A stretch of DNA of 30,985 nucleotides from the NCBI GenBank assembly GCA_039929105.1, contig JBDSRX010000034.1, forward strand, positions 1 through 30,985. The letters run 5' to 3'. The translations under genes and the position numbers were made by a program. The notes under the pieces are model-generated. The model did no database searches. It worked only from the letters and a program-made list of their open reading frames with translations, and was not told where the DNA came from. Each line of letters starts with the position of its first letter. The first letter of the stretch is position 1. This DNA comes from JBDSRX01 sp039929105 (GTDB lineage: Bacteria; Patescibacteriota; Dojkabacteria; J137). Positions 22,203-30,296 of this stretch are shown piece by piece.

Positions 22203-23009
22203 ATGAATGAAAAAGGTCCAGATGATGTTGCAATGAAAACATACTCATCCGCTTCATTATATCCTAAAGCATATACTGATGTTGTGCAAGAATCAAAAGC
22301 AAAAAGAGAGCAATATAGAGATATAGTTGCATTTTTACCAATACCCGTAGAAGGTCAAGAACTATTAATTCTAGAGCCTGGAATGGGACCTAGTAGTAAG
22401 TTGAAAGATGCTATCGTTCATCAAGGACTACCTGTAGGAAGTTATAAAATCTTTGGGATTGATAAATTTAGGCCAATGATGGATCCCAGATTTCCAACAG
22501 TGGAAGGAAGTGCAACGGACTTACCATTTGCTGCTAATACTTTTGATGCAGTGATTCTTTCAAGTGTCTTACTTTACATTACAAACAGAGAAAGGGCAGT
22601 TGAAGAATGTTTTAGAGTTCTAAAACCTGGAGGGAAATTAATAATGACTGAACTTGATGTTGAGATTACTGCAGATATTTTAATTAAAAGAGTCTTTGCT
22701 TATGAATTTAAAAAGACATGGGAAGAGATTAAAAATAATGACGAAATTAAAGGGTTAGCTAAATTTAGCCATTACGCTAGTTATATGTACAAGAGAATCT
22801 CAACTGTATTACCTTCAATAAAAATTGCTAGTGCAATAAACAAAGCAGCAGTGCAAGGTTCAACAGGGACCGAAGGATTTAATAAGGAGCAATTAATTGA
22901 ATATTTAGATAATGCTGGATTTGATGATGGAACATCCATTGCAAGAACCTATGCAGATTCTTATTATCTAATTTGCGCAACTAAACAAAATCTTGAGACG
23001 GAAAGTTAG
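22203..23009 (+). CDS. Class I SAM-dependent methyltransferase
   Basis: Rossmann-fold methyltransferase (Methyltransf_11-like), cytoplasmic. Motif I is ILEPGMGPSS at about 56-65, an unusual variant of the ExGxGxG loop. The acidic residue after the second strand is in FGIDKFRP, motif III includes GSATDLPFAANTFDAVILSSVLLYI, and the post-motif segment is VLKPGGKLIMTELD. The substrate cannot be read from the sequence; a small molecule or quinone/lipid is as likely as anything. Its stop shares TTAG (23006-23009) with the convergent 427-aa gene. Full length at 268 aa. Divergent from the histidine kinase. Confidence 0.85.
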   Translation: MNEKGPDDVAMKTYSSASLYPKAYTDVVQESKAKREQYRDIVAFLPIPVEGQELLILEPGMGPSSKLKDAIVHQGLPVGSYKIFGIDKFRPMMDPRFPTVEGSATDLPFAANTFDAVILSSVLLYITNRERAVEECFRVLKPGGKLIMTELDVEITADILIKRVFAYEFKKTWEEIKNNDEIKGLAKFSHYASYMYKRISTVLPSIKIASAINKAAVQGSTGTEGFNKEQLIEYLDNAGFDDGTSIARTYADSYYLICATKQNLETES

Positions 23010-24289
23010 GATTCAACAGGAATATTAACAGTTTCTGGAATCAACCGCGTTCTTACCATCATGTCTCTAGTAGAAAGAACATATTCAAATATTGCTCCCT
23101 TGATTAGCTTTTTCTTGTCTCTATCTTTTTCAAGGCTGTATTGCATTAACATATCTCTAATATGTTTTCTTCTTTCTATAAGATCTGGTGTAAAAAGATC
23201 ACTAATATAAAATGCAATCGGTGAAACATGTCTATCTCTAGTATCGGATGGAAAATATCTAGGTTTCAGAATCTCTTGATATGGGGAGCCAATTTTACTT
23301 AAAACTGGCTTATGTTCAGACCCTTCAGCAAATGATGCAGGATGTACACCGGTAATTGTATCGAAGATTACTTCAATCTTTGATAATTCCGTATCAGCAA
23401 TAGCTACCTTTCTCCCTTCTTCTAATAATTGAGGTACCATTTCTACTAATGCATCAGAAAGTAGAAAAGCAATCACTAATCGATCAAAATTACCAATTTC
23501 TCCATTAGATCTTGGAACTAATCTTCTAATTTCTGTAATAGATGAAACTAGTTCATTTGCTAAAGCTGGAGCAATCTCTAAAAAGGTTTTACTTCCAAAT
23601 ACTTTTTCTACATAATATTGGTCTTCTGTTGCTCGTTCTGTTCCTAAAGTTACATTTGAATTAACCATAAGTGGGGCTTCTAGACCAAGATATCCCATTA
23701 TGTGTCCTTCTTTATCTAATAATATTGCATGCTTCTCAAACATAGAGCCTGAGAAATATTGATCCAAATTTTCCATATATAACCCCAGCTTCGCAATTGC
23801 TTCTGTGTCAAAGAAAGGTATAAATTTACCATCACCTGCACCATCCTTATCTATTAAGGGGCATGCATACTGAATAAAAGTGTAGATTGCAATTGCTAGT
23901 TTTTGTTCATAGCTCAAGTTTGCACCATTAAATACTCTTAAATGATAGCCGTTTATATCTCTCGCAAATTCTGCTGTGGAATCTGTAATAAAACTTGGGG
24001 CTGTAACGTTTCTTTCTAGTTCTAAAAGAGTGTTTAGATATTCCTCCGATGTTAATTCAAAATCTCTCCCAACTAATAATTCAGCACTCTCTATATAGGC
24101 TTGTGTTGAACGATGAGTTCTGATCGCATTAAAGTTATGTATTTGCTTAAGCATTCCAGCATCTCTATGATGGAGTGTATCGCTGCCAGCTTCTCTTATT
24201 GATCTTAAACTATGTAACGTTCGGTCAGAATAACTATCACCACGTTCAACATGTTCAACATCCAATAGTTCACCTTTTAGCAAAGCCAT
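23006..24289 (-). CDS. Unknown protein, 427 aa
   Basis: ATG at 24289, about 18 bases after the predicted transcription start of a perfect TTGACA-17-TATAAT promoter, so it is probably strongly expressed. The protein is soluble, with no signal peptide or membrane helix. It has a charged, Arg/His-rich N-terminus (about 15-60), and a strand-like stretch (HAILLDKEGHIMGYLGLE, about 185-202) faintly resembling an acyltransferase or PAS fold, not enough for assignment. No catalytic motif recognised. Function unknown; it is the best-promoted unknown gene in the window. Confidence 0.8.
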   Translation of the reverse strand: MALLKGELLDVEHVERGDSYSDRTLHSLRSIREAGSDTLHHRDAGMLKQIHNFNAIRTHRSTQAYIESAELLVGRDFELTSEEYLNTLLELERNVTAPSFITDSTAEFARDINGYHLRVFNGANLSYEQKLAIAIYTFIQYACPLIDKDGAGDGKFIPFFDTEAIAKLGLYMENLDQYFSGSMFEKHAILLDKEGHIMGYLGLEAPLMVNSNVTLGTERATEDQYYVEKVFGSKTFLEIAPALANELVSSITEIRRLVPRSNGEIGNFDRLVIAFLLSDALVEMVPQLLEEGRKVAIADTELSKIEVIFDTITGVHPASFAEGSEHKPVLSKIGSPYQEILKPRYFPSDTRDRHVSPIAFYISDLFTPDLIERRKHIRDMLMQYSLEKDRDKKKLIKGAIFEYVLSTRDMMVRTRLIPETVNIPVES

Positions 24290-24305
24290 TATAATTTTTT
24301 AAAAA

Positions 24306-24342
24306 GTATAATAATTATACACTTTAAAACCTATTCTGTCAA
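24306..24342 (-). promoter_or_regulatory. Consensus promoter overlapping a palindrome
   Basis: On the minus strand TTGACA (24337-24342) and TATAAT (24314-24319) are separated by exactly 17 bases, a perfect sigma70 consensus. The -10 lies within the 15-base perfect palindrome GTATAATAATTATAC (24306-24320), which also puts TATAAT on the plus strand. The palindrome may be an operator or a symmetric, bidirectional -10. Confidence 0.8.
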
Positions 24343-24401
24343 TCTAGAATGACACCTACTTAATACTAATACTCCTCTCTGCAATGGACTTCGCTGAGAT
24401 T

Positions 24402-24426
24402 GATGATGCTATGTCACTAGCATATC
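24402..24426. repeat. Hairpin just after XRE regulator gene
   Basis: GAT and ATGCTA pair with TAGCAT and ATC around TGTCAC with one bulge. No T run follows on the minus strand, so it is a weak terminator at best; it may protect the 3' end of the XRE transcript. Confidence 0.4.
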
Positions 24427-24429
24427 GCA

Positions 24430-25206
24430 CTACATTATTAACTTAGATATAAACTTTATAAATTTATGCTCAGGAACATATTCAACAATTTCAAACCTTC
24501 TGTTCCTATATAAAGGTTCTCTTATAAAGTGCATATTGATTACAAAGCCAGCTATTTTAAAAATAACTTTCCTGGTTGATTCGTCATTATATTTTCGAAT
24601 TGGACTTTTTATAATTTCTTCCCAAAGTTTCTTTCCCAAAGGATCAGCTTTAATTGAATCTAATTGAGAAAGATAGATATCATCATCTACCATAAAACCG
24701 CAATCAGCATAAAAAGAAGCTAGCAAGTTTCTCAATATGGATTCGAATTCTTCTGGAGGAACAAGAGATTTTATTTTTAAATTATCTTCCAAAATCAATT
24801 TTAGGAAAGGTTGCTTATATGTACTCTTTACTTGTGCATCCGAATATCCTAAGAACTTTTGAAAGCTTTTCGATATAGTTATAAACCTAAATCTTTCATC
24901 TAATATGTATCCCAAAGTTCCATTTTGTGAAAAATATTCAGAAGTATCGTCAATTGCACTTTGAACTTCATCATCATTTGCAGGATAGAACCAACTCCCA
25001 TACAAGAATTGCCTTTCCTGGTTTGTTAGATTTAATTCATCAGAAATTTTATAGATAGTTTCTTTAGTTGGGTTCACTTCTCCATTTTCCATCCTACTTA
25101 TGCTACCTGGAGAGGCCTCAATCTTTATTTCCAGATCCATCTGGCTTAAACCATACCTTTTTCTAAAGTTTCTTAATCTATTCCCTAGTAATAATTGATC
25201 TTTCAT
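24430..25206 (-). CDS. XRE-family transcriptional regulator with MmyB-like ligand domain
   Basis: The N-terminal XRE helix-turn-helix occupies about residues 6-65 (GNRLRNFRKRYGLSQMDLE, then SPGSISRMENGEVNPT as recognition region). The remaining part (about 75-258) resembles the PAS-like MmyB ligand-binding domain found in XRE regulators of other bacteria, but no ligand can be named. 258 aa, single gene. It has an extended -10 (TGC-TATAAT, 25227-25232) 18 bases from TTGTCA (25251-25256). It may regulate the adjacent 427-aa gene, whose promoter contains a palindrome; that is inference. Confidence 0.85.
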   Translation of the reverse strand: MKDQLLLGNRLRNFRKRYGLSQMDLEIKIEASPGSISRMENGEVNPTKETIYKISDELNLTNQERQFLYGSWFYPANDDEVQSAIDDTSEYFSQNGTLGYILDERFRFITISKSFQKFLGYSDAQVKSTYKQPFLKLILEDNLKIKSLVPPEEFESILRNLLASFYADCGFMVDDDIYLSQLDSIKADPLGKKLWEEIIKSPIRKYNDESTRKVIFKIAGFVINMHFIREPLYRNRRFEIVEYVPEHKFIKFISKLIM

Positions 25207-25226
25207 AGTTTTTATAGAATTGCTGA

Positions 25227-25256
25227 ATTATAGCAAACGTCCACCTATATTGACAA
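25227..25256 (-). promoter_or_regulatory. Promoter of XRE regulator gene
   Basis: On the minus strand TTGTCA (25251-25256), 18 bases, then TATAAT (25227-25232) preceded by TGC (extended -10). The predicted start leaves a leader of about 15 bases. Confidence 0.65.
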
Positions 25257-25349
25257 GTATATTCCTTTACCTGAAATAACATTGCTTTGTTTGAAACATC
25301 AACTTCCCAAGTCTAATGACAAGATTTGACTTTTTCAACTACAACTTAA

Positions 25350-25374
25350 AAAGGCACCTTATGCAGGTGCCTTT
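25350..25374 (-). terminator. Intrinsic terminator of response-regulator gene
   Basis: AAAGGCACC (25350-25358) and GGTGCCTTT (25366-25374) pair over a seven-base loop; on the minus strand the stem runs into TTTTTAAG. It lies 21 bases after the stop of the response-regulator gene. Confidence 0.85.
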
Positions 25375-25394
25375 CATTCATATTCAATATTCGA

Positions 25395-25991
25395 TTACGC
25401 CGCTTTCGGCATTTCTTCTTTCGGTTCTGCTGGCACTGCTGCAGTCCCTCCATCATCTTGCATTATACTTGAAGGCTTTACTCTTTCCTCTTCTCTTTTC
25501 TTTAAGAACTCTTCAATTTTTTCTAATAATTGCACTGGTTCTACTTCAATTTTCATTAAATAACCTTGTGCTCCTAATTTCATAGCAGTATCAATTGCGA
25601 CTTCTCCTCCAAGGTTTGTAAGCATAACTACAATTGGATCTCCATATTTTTCTTTTTCTGCTCGAATCTTTCTTAATGTATCAACTCCATCTAATCTTGG
25701 CATAACAATGTCTAATAGAACTAAATCTATTTTTCCACCTTCAGATTCAATCTTTGCAAGAGCATCTTGCCCATCTGCAGCTGATGAAACTTCATAATCT
25801 GGATTTGTTTCTAATAACTGAACAAAGACTTCCCTAGCATCGTTTTCGTCCTCAACAATTATGATTTTGTATTTCTTTCCGCTTTTTGGTTCTGCAGAAG
25901 AATTAGGATCAATTTGATAAGAGGATGTACTGCCCGGTGCCGTTACTTGGCTTGCATTCATCTGATTTGAATTTTGCAGACTAGTTTGCAT
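25395..25991 (-). CDS. Stand-alone receiver-domain response regulator
   Basis: Single CheY-like receiver (about residues 41-165) flanked by low-complexity tails: Ser/Gln/Asn-rich at the N-terminus and Glu/Pro/Ala-rich at the C-terminus. Acidic pair E47/D48, phospho-acceptor D94 in LVLLDIVMPRLDG, T125 and K147 are all present; the usual Lys-Pro is Lys-Ile (YLMKIEV). There is no output domain, so it must act by protein contact. The cognate kinase is unknown; the histidine kinase at 19846-22158 is the only one in the window. TTGACA (26061-26066) 17 bases from AATAAT is a possible promoter. Confidence 0.93.
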   Translation of the reverse strand: MQTSLQNSNQMNASQVTAPGSTSSYQIDPNSSAEPKSGKKYKIIIVEDENDAREVFVQLLETNPDYEVSSAADGQDALAKIESEGGKIDLVLLDIVMPRLDGVDTLRKIRAEKEKYGDPIVVMLTNLGGEVAIDTAMKLGAQGYLMKIEVEPVQLLEKIEEFLKKREEERVKPSSIMQDDGGTAAVPAEPKEEMPKAA

Positions 25992-26078
25992 AGGCTGGAT
26001 ATAAAAAGTATTACTTATTATGTATTATTGTGTACATATTATTACCATTATTGTGATGAATGTCAATAGGGGCTGGAT

Positions 26079-26852
26079 TTAGTCCATTGATGTTAGAATT
26101 TCTGGTTTCCCATCTCTAACAATAACCATGTGCTCAAACATTGCACCCTTACTTCCATCAATTGTTTTAAGTGTCCATCCGTCTTGGGATAGCTTTAGAT
26201 CTGACATACCAATAGTAATTTGATTTTCGATACATAAGACCATTCCATCTTGTAAAACTTCACCTTCACCCGCTTCTCCGTAAGAAGGGATTTCTGGAGC
26301 TAAATGAAGACTTCTTCCAATTCCATGACCACAGTATGTTGTTACAAAATCAAAATCACTAATTTCGCAAATGTTTTGCATTACACTTGAAATATCACCT
26401 ATTGTCTTACCGATTACAGCGTTTTTTAAGGCTGTATCAATACAAAGTTTTGCAGTTTTAATTAATGCTTCTTCATTTTCTGAAAGTTTACCTAAGCCTA
26501 CAGTTACACAATGGTCTGTATAAAAACCTTTATATACAATTCCAAAATCAAGCTTTACAATATCTCCACTTTTAAACACCCTTCTTTCAGTTGGGATGGT
26601 GTGTAGAATCTCATCATTTGTTGATATACAAATGTTACCCCAAAAAGGTGTAATTACTCCATCAACTCCATTAAATGCTGGCTTTACACCATTTTCCTCA
26701 CAAAGCTCAATTGTAAGTTCATCTATAGATTTAGCCGTTACTCCTATCTGGACGCTGTCTCTTAATTGCTTTAGAATCTTTACAGAAATTCTTGTTGCCT
26801 CTTTTAGAGTTTTATAATCTTCTTTTGTTTTAATTATATTTTCGTATTGCAT
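26079..26852 (-). CDS. map: Methionine aminopeptidase, type I
   Basis: Removes the initiator methionine from new proteins; dinuclear metal enzyme in the cytoplasm. The five metal ligands are D102, D113 (LDFGIVYKGFYTDH), H176 (YCGHGIGRSLH), E209 (LCIENQ) and E240 (AMFEHM); the substrate-contacting H84 is in NDEILHTIP. No N-terminal zinc-finger extension, so a short type Ia form; 257 aa is normal. A TAAAAT box lies seven bases before the ATG. The gene is isolated here, not in the usual ribosomal-protein operon next to secY and adk, at least not within this window. Identity secure. Confidence 0.96.
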   Translation of the reverse strand: MQYENIIKTKEDYKTLKEATRISVKILKQLRDSVQIGVTAKSIDELTIELCEENGVKPAFNGVDGVITPFWGNICISTNDEILHTIPTERRVFKSGDIVKLDFGIVYKGFYTDHCVTVGLGKLSENEEALIKTAKLCIDTALKNAVIGKTIGDISSVMQNICEISDFDFVTTYCGHGIGRSLHLAPEIPSYGEAGEGEVLQDGMVLCIENQITIGMSDLKLSQDGWTLKTIDGSKGAMFEHMVIVRDGKPEILTSMD

Positions 26853-26859
26853 GTAAGAG

Positions 26860-26865
26860 ATTTTA
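26860..26865 (-). promoter_or_regulatory. -10 box TAAAAT for map, leaderless-type
   Basis: TAAAAT on the minus strand ends seven bases before the ATG at 26852; no Shine-Dalgarno between. It lies in the 32-base gap after the stop of the membrane-protein gene, so map probably has its own promoter. Confidence 0.5.
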
Positions 26866-26884
26866 CCATTTTAGCCAATTAAAA

Positions 26885-27487
26885 TCACTCCAGCTCTTCG
26901 AATTCGTTATTTATTTTAGATAAAGAAGATGAATATACTAGAAGTATAAAGTTAAATATTAATATAATTATAATACCAATCCATTGCCAAAGCATCGGCT
27001 GTCTACTGTTATAGAATATTACAATTTGAATAAAATCTAATACACCTAAGGTGGTTAAAATTAAAAAAATTGTTTGGTTAGATTTATAAAATAAAGTTCC
27101 AAATAGTATCATGCATATTGGCATACCAAAGAAGAAGAGAAATGTGAATATATGATGTATTCCTCTAATATTTTGACTAATTCCCAAAGGAAATAATCCG
27201 ATAAAAGCTAGACTTGATGTTGAGATTAAAAGGGCAATTGTTCTAAAAATTCCATATTTTTTGAAGTTCACTCGACACAACTGTATGCAACCAATTATTA
27301 AAATTATTCCAGATACAAACATTAAAAAGTTAAAAAGAAAGGCAGTTCTATAATCTGCACCGAATTCACTCAAAGTACTATAGATTTCCCCGATTCTTAA
27401 AGCTGAAATTATTATTGCAAAGAAGCTTATAATAACTCCTGCAATATATAAATGTCCTGGTTTTAAATCTTTAAATCTATTTTCCAA
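26885..27487 (-). CDS. DUF998-like six-helix membrane protein, 200 aa
   Basis: Six predicted membrane helices with short loops. The segment LAFIGLFPLG followed by a loop containing IHHIFTFLFFFGMP matches the G-x-F-P and H-x3-F pattern typical of DUF998 membrane proteins, whose function is not established. The start is TTG at 27487 (no ATG gives a credible N-terminus), overlapping the end of the carboxypeptidase-regulatory-like gene by 11 bases, so the two are translationally coupled. Ends with TGA. Role unknown; coupling suggests it works with the upstream protein. Confidence 0.75.
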   Translation of the reverse strand: MENRFKDLKPGHLYIAGVIISFFAIIISALRIGEIYSTLSEFGADYRTAFLFNFLMFVSGIILIIGCIQLCRVNFKKYGIFRTIALLISTSSLAFIGLFPLGISQNIRGIHHIFTFLFFFGMPICMILFGTLFYKSNQTIFLILTTLGVLDFIQIVIFYNSRQPMLWQWIGIIIILIFNFILLVYSSSLSKINNEFEELE

Positions 27488-28634
27488 AAGGATTAGTTAA
27501 ACTAGAATCTGCATCATCTGACTGAGTATTAGATTCTTTCTCTAAATATAAATTATTTTGTAAGTGACCAGTTGATTTTACCTTAACATCCACTAAAGGT
27601 TCAGTACCTTCTTTAATTATTTTATAATTATCTTTAGCAACTAGAGCTTTGTAAGCTCCTGCAGGTAGGTCAAATTTTACTTTACCTGAATTATCTGAAT
27701 ATGCAACAATCGATTTGTCTTTTTCGTTAAATATTTTTACCATTACTTGTTCTACTGGATCTCTAGATTTCATATCTAAAAGTTTTCCTACATTTACTTG
27801 AAATCTTTCCCTAACAACCACAGTATTCCATATTGCAGAGGTAGCAAAAATCATTAGATTGATAAAATCTGTTGGGCTTGGAGAAGCGATAATTCCATAA
27901 ACAGAAAAAAATATTCCAAAAAAATTAAAAATATACATGTAAATTATAGTAGGAAGATAAATTTTTGATCTAAATTTTTCTAGCTGCTCCTTTATTGTTG
28001 AATTTTTAACTTCTTCTTGCTTACTTAACGCAATATCTCTTGCAATCTCTTTACTTAAGGCTTCTGTATTACTTGATGAAATTTCAATTGTATTCCCTTT
28101 GTATTCATTTGCATTAACTTCAACAAAGTATTTTTGACCTGGTTTACCAATATTTAATCTATATCTTCCATCTAAATCTGACACTGTTTGACTTATAAAT
28201 TCTTTATTTCCTTCTTCGTCTTCACTTTGTAATCTAATTGTTGCCAACGCTATTGGTTTATTAGTTTCTGTATCGTAAATTACACCCCAAAACTTTCTCT
28301 GCCTTGGAATTGCATAACCTACAAAGAGAAAAATAACTTCTGCGAATGATCTTCCTTGCGAAAGTACTATTGTTCCAAATATTGCAGAGAGAAATGATGC
28401 TATAAAGAAGATATTATAAAACTCTGTTTGAATACTATCTAATGTTTCATTACTGTGTTGTGTTGAGTCTGCAACAAGATCGGCAGTATCGATATTAAAG
28501 GTTTGACCTACAATAACAACAGCTTGGTCGTAACCAACAACTCTCACAAAAATATTAATAATTGCCCAGAGAATACAAAATACTAACGCGAAATATTTAA
28601 TGAAATTGAATAAGATCTTACGTAGTAAGTGCAT
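27477..28634 (-). CDS. Membrane protein with two carboxypeptidase-regulatory-like domains
   Basis: Two membrane helices near the N-terminus (about 7-30 and 72-105), a beta-sandwich domain at about 118-190 (WGVIYDTETNKPIALATIRL, then DLDGRYRLNI), a second membrane pair at about 226-270, and a second sandwich at about 290-370 (PVEQVMVKIF, then DNSGKVKFDLPAGAYKAL). Both sandwiches resemble CarboxypepD_reg/Cna-B-like domains, commonly for binding or structural roles. I see no peptidase residues. Topology would place both sandwiches on the same side of the membrane. It overlaps the DUF998-like gene by 11 bases. Function unknown. Confidence 0.75.
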   Translation of the reverse strand: MHLLRKILFNFIKYFALVFCILWAIINIFVRVVGYDQAVVIVGQTFNIDTADLVADSTQHSNETLDSIQTEFYNIFFIASFLSAIFGTIVLSQGRSFAEVIFLFVGYAIPRQRKFWGVIYDTETNKPIALATIRLQSEDEEGNKEFISQTVSDLDGRYRLNIGKPGQKYFVEVNANEYKGNTIEISSSNTEALSKEIARDIALSKQEEVKNSTIKEQLEKFRSKIYLPTIIYMYIFNFFGIFFSVYGIIASPSPTDFINLMIFATSAIWNTVVVRERFQVNVGKLLDMKSRDPVEQVMVKIFNEKDKSIVAYSDNSGKVKFDLPAGAYKALVAKDNYKIIKEGTEPLVDVKVKSTGHLQNNLYLEKESNTQSDDADSSLTNPFGK

Positions 28635-28764
28635 TCGTAATAGATAAAAAGTTATCTATTTTATTCTAGCATTTTATTAGCTGATCATCATCGTCTCAGT
28701 ACAAGAGTAGCTAAAAAATCTATTTGAGAGTTATAATTACATATTATTTTAAAAATAAAATTAA

Positions 28765-29376
28765 GTGCAGTTTGAAAAACCACAAAACAATATAATTACT
28801 GATCAACAAATCATAATTCTTAAGAAAAGATACAGTGAATTATTGGATTTAATAAAAGAATTTAAGCCTGATTTAATAGTATTTCTTTCATTCAGTGCCT
28901 CACCTTTTGAATATTTACCCGGACTTGGTTCTATTAATTCAGTTCATTTGAATATTGGAAATAAAAATTCCAAAGTAATTATAGATAATCTGGAGAAAGA
29001 TCCTAATTCAAAAGAAAAATTAAAGAAATTATTAGAAAATAAGAAAAGAGTTTTAATAATTGATGACATAATATATTCTGGTCAAACTCAACTTGCATCT
29101 AAATCTCTCTTACTCAACCTCAATCATATTCTCCAAGTTGAATATTTTGCTTTCATAGATGGTTCTAATGAAGGAAGTAATGAAAGTCTTCCTTTCTGGG
29201 AAACTGAAGATGGTGTAAGTGGAGTGTGCTTAATGCCATGGAAAATTCAAAAAGGATATGGAAGGGTAAATCTTACAGATAGAACAATAGACCCTGAGTT
29301 TAAATTATTTACTAAGATATCTGAAGCTCATGATCCTAAATTTGAAGAAATTAAACAAATACTAAGTGGATTCTAG
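28765..29376 (+). CDS. Phosphoribosyltransferase-like protein, 203 aa
   Basis: The start is GTG at 28765. The segment RVLIIDDIIYSGQT (about 94-107) is the PRPP-binding loop of type I phosphoribosyltransferases (two acidic residues then S-G-x-T), placed after a Rossmann-like beta strand. The rest does not match a specific subfamily, so the base substrate, or whether it is catalytic, is unknown; regulatory PRTase relatives exist. It overlaps the GHMP kinase gene by 11 bases and is probably translated with it. The gap to its left is the divergent region with the 385-aa membrane protein. Confidence 0.65.
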   Translation: MQFEKPQNNIITDQQIIILKKRYSELLDLIKEFKPDLIVFLSFSASPFEYLPGLGSINSVHLNIGNKNSKVIIDNLEKDPNSKEKLKKLLENKKRVLIIDDIIYSGQTQLASKSLLLNLNHILQVEYFAFIDGSNEGSNESLPFWETEDGVSGVCLMPWKIQKGYGRVNLTDRTIDPEFKLFTKISEAHDPKFEEIKQILSGF

Positions 29377-30295
29377 AATATCAATTGATCAAAAAAGATC
29401 TGGAAAAATTATTCTTACTGGAGAACATACTATTTTGTATGGAGGTGAGGCATTAGTAAGTCCTATTTCTAAATATGTTGACGTTAAAGTTAGACAAGGT
29501 AATGGAGAAATCTCAACGATTATTAACGGTGTAAAAGATAATATTAATTATTTCAATGACCCTTTAGTTAATGCAGCTTTGCTTCACTTAGAAGAGTTTT
29601 ATGATATAGATTTAGTCAATCTAAATATTGAAATTAGATCTGAAATTCCAATCGGAGGATTTGGATCCTCTTCTGCAATTGTTGCTTCAATAATTGAATC
29701 TGTATTAGCTTTCAAGGGAGTAGAAATAGGAGATTCCAATTTAATTGAAGATGTAATTGCTATTGAATCTAGCTTAGGAACTAAAGTAAGTGGGATTGAT
29801 CAAATTACAATTGTTAAAGAAAAACCATTAGTATTTCAACGTATTGATGGCGATCTAAAATATCGAGAAGCGGATTTGCTATATTTATCTGATCATAAAG
29901 TCCTAGTTATCAATACTGGTAGGCCTAATAGTACTACAAATCAAGTTGTCAAAGTTGTAAGACAAAGATTTGAATCCTCAAATCCATATAAATCTTTAAT
30001 TGCAAATACTATTGAGTTAAATAGAAACTTAATTTGTTCAATAGAGTCAAATAGTAATGAACAAACAATATTAAGATTAGTGGATGATATCTCTGAAAAC
30101 TTAATAAAAATGGGAATTGTATCTGGTCAATCTCAGGCAGTTATTAAGACTTTGAATAGTATGGGGCTTCATGTAAAATTAAGTGGGGCAGGAACAATTA
30201 GCGAAGGTCCTAGTGGTGCATTAATAGCTTTCTGTGCAATAGATTTTGACTCAAATCAAATTCGAGATTTAGGATTTAATTGTTTTGAAATGTAG
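29366..30295 (+). CDS. GHMP kinase, mevalonate-kinase-like
   Basis: ATP-dependent small-molecule kinase. Motif 1 GKIILTGEHTILYGG (13-27) is close to the mevalonate kinase signature GEHxVVYG. Motif 2 IPIGGFGSSSA (94-104) is the ATP-binding loop, and VSGIDQ (141-146) provides the catalytic aspartate D145. Motif 3, normally KxxGAGxGGxxxxL, reads KLSGAGTISEGPSGALIAF with extra residues. Mevalonate kinase feeding isoprenoid synthesis is the best guess, but other GHMP substrates cannot be excluded; no other pathway genes are visible here. GTG start, overlapping the PRTase-like gene. Ends one base before the serS stop on the other strand. Confidence 0.8.
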   Translation: MDSRISIDQKRSGKIILTGEHTILYGGEALVSPISKYVDVKVRQGNGEISTIINGVKDNINYFNDPLVNAALLHLEEFYDIDLVNLNIEIRSEIPIGGFGSSSAIVASIIESVLAFKGVEIGDSNLIEDVIAIESSLGTKVSGIDQITIVKEKPLVFQRIDGDLKYREADLLYLSDHKVLVINTGRPNSTTNQVVKVVRQRFESSNPYKSLIANTIELNRNLICSIESNSNEQTILRLVDDISENLIKMGIVSGQSQAVIKTLNSMGLHVKLSGAGTISEGPSGALIAFCAIDFDSNQIRDLGFNCFEM

Positions 30296-30296
30296 T

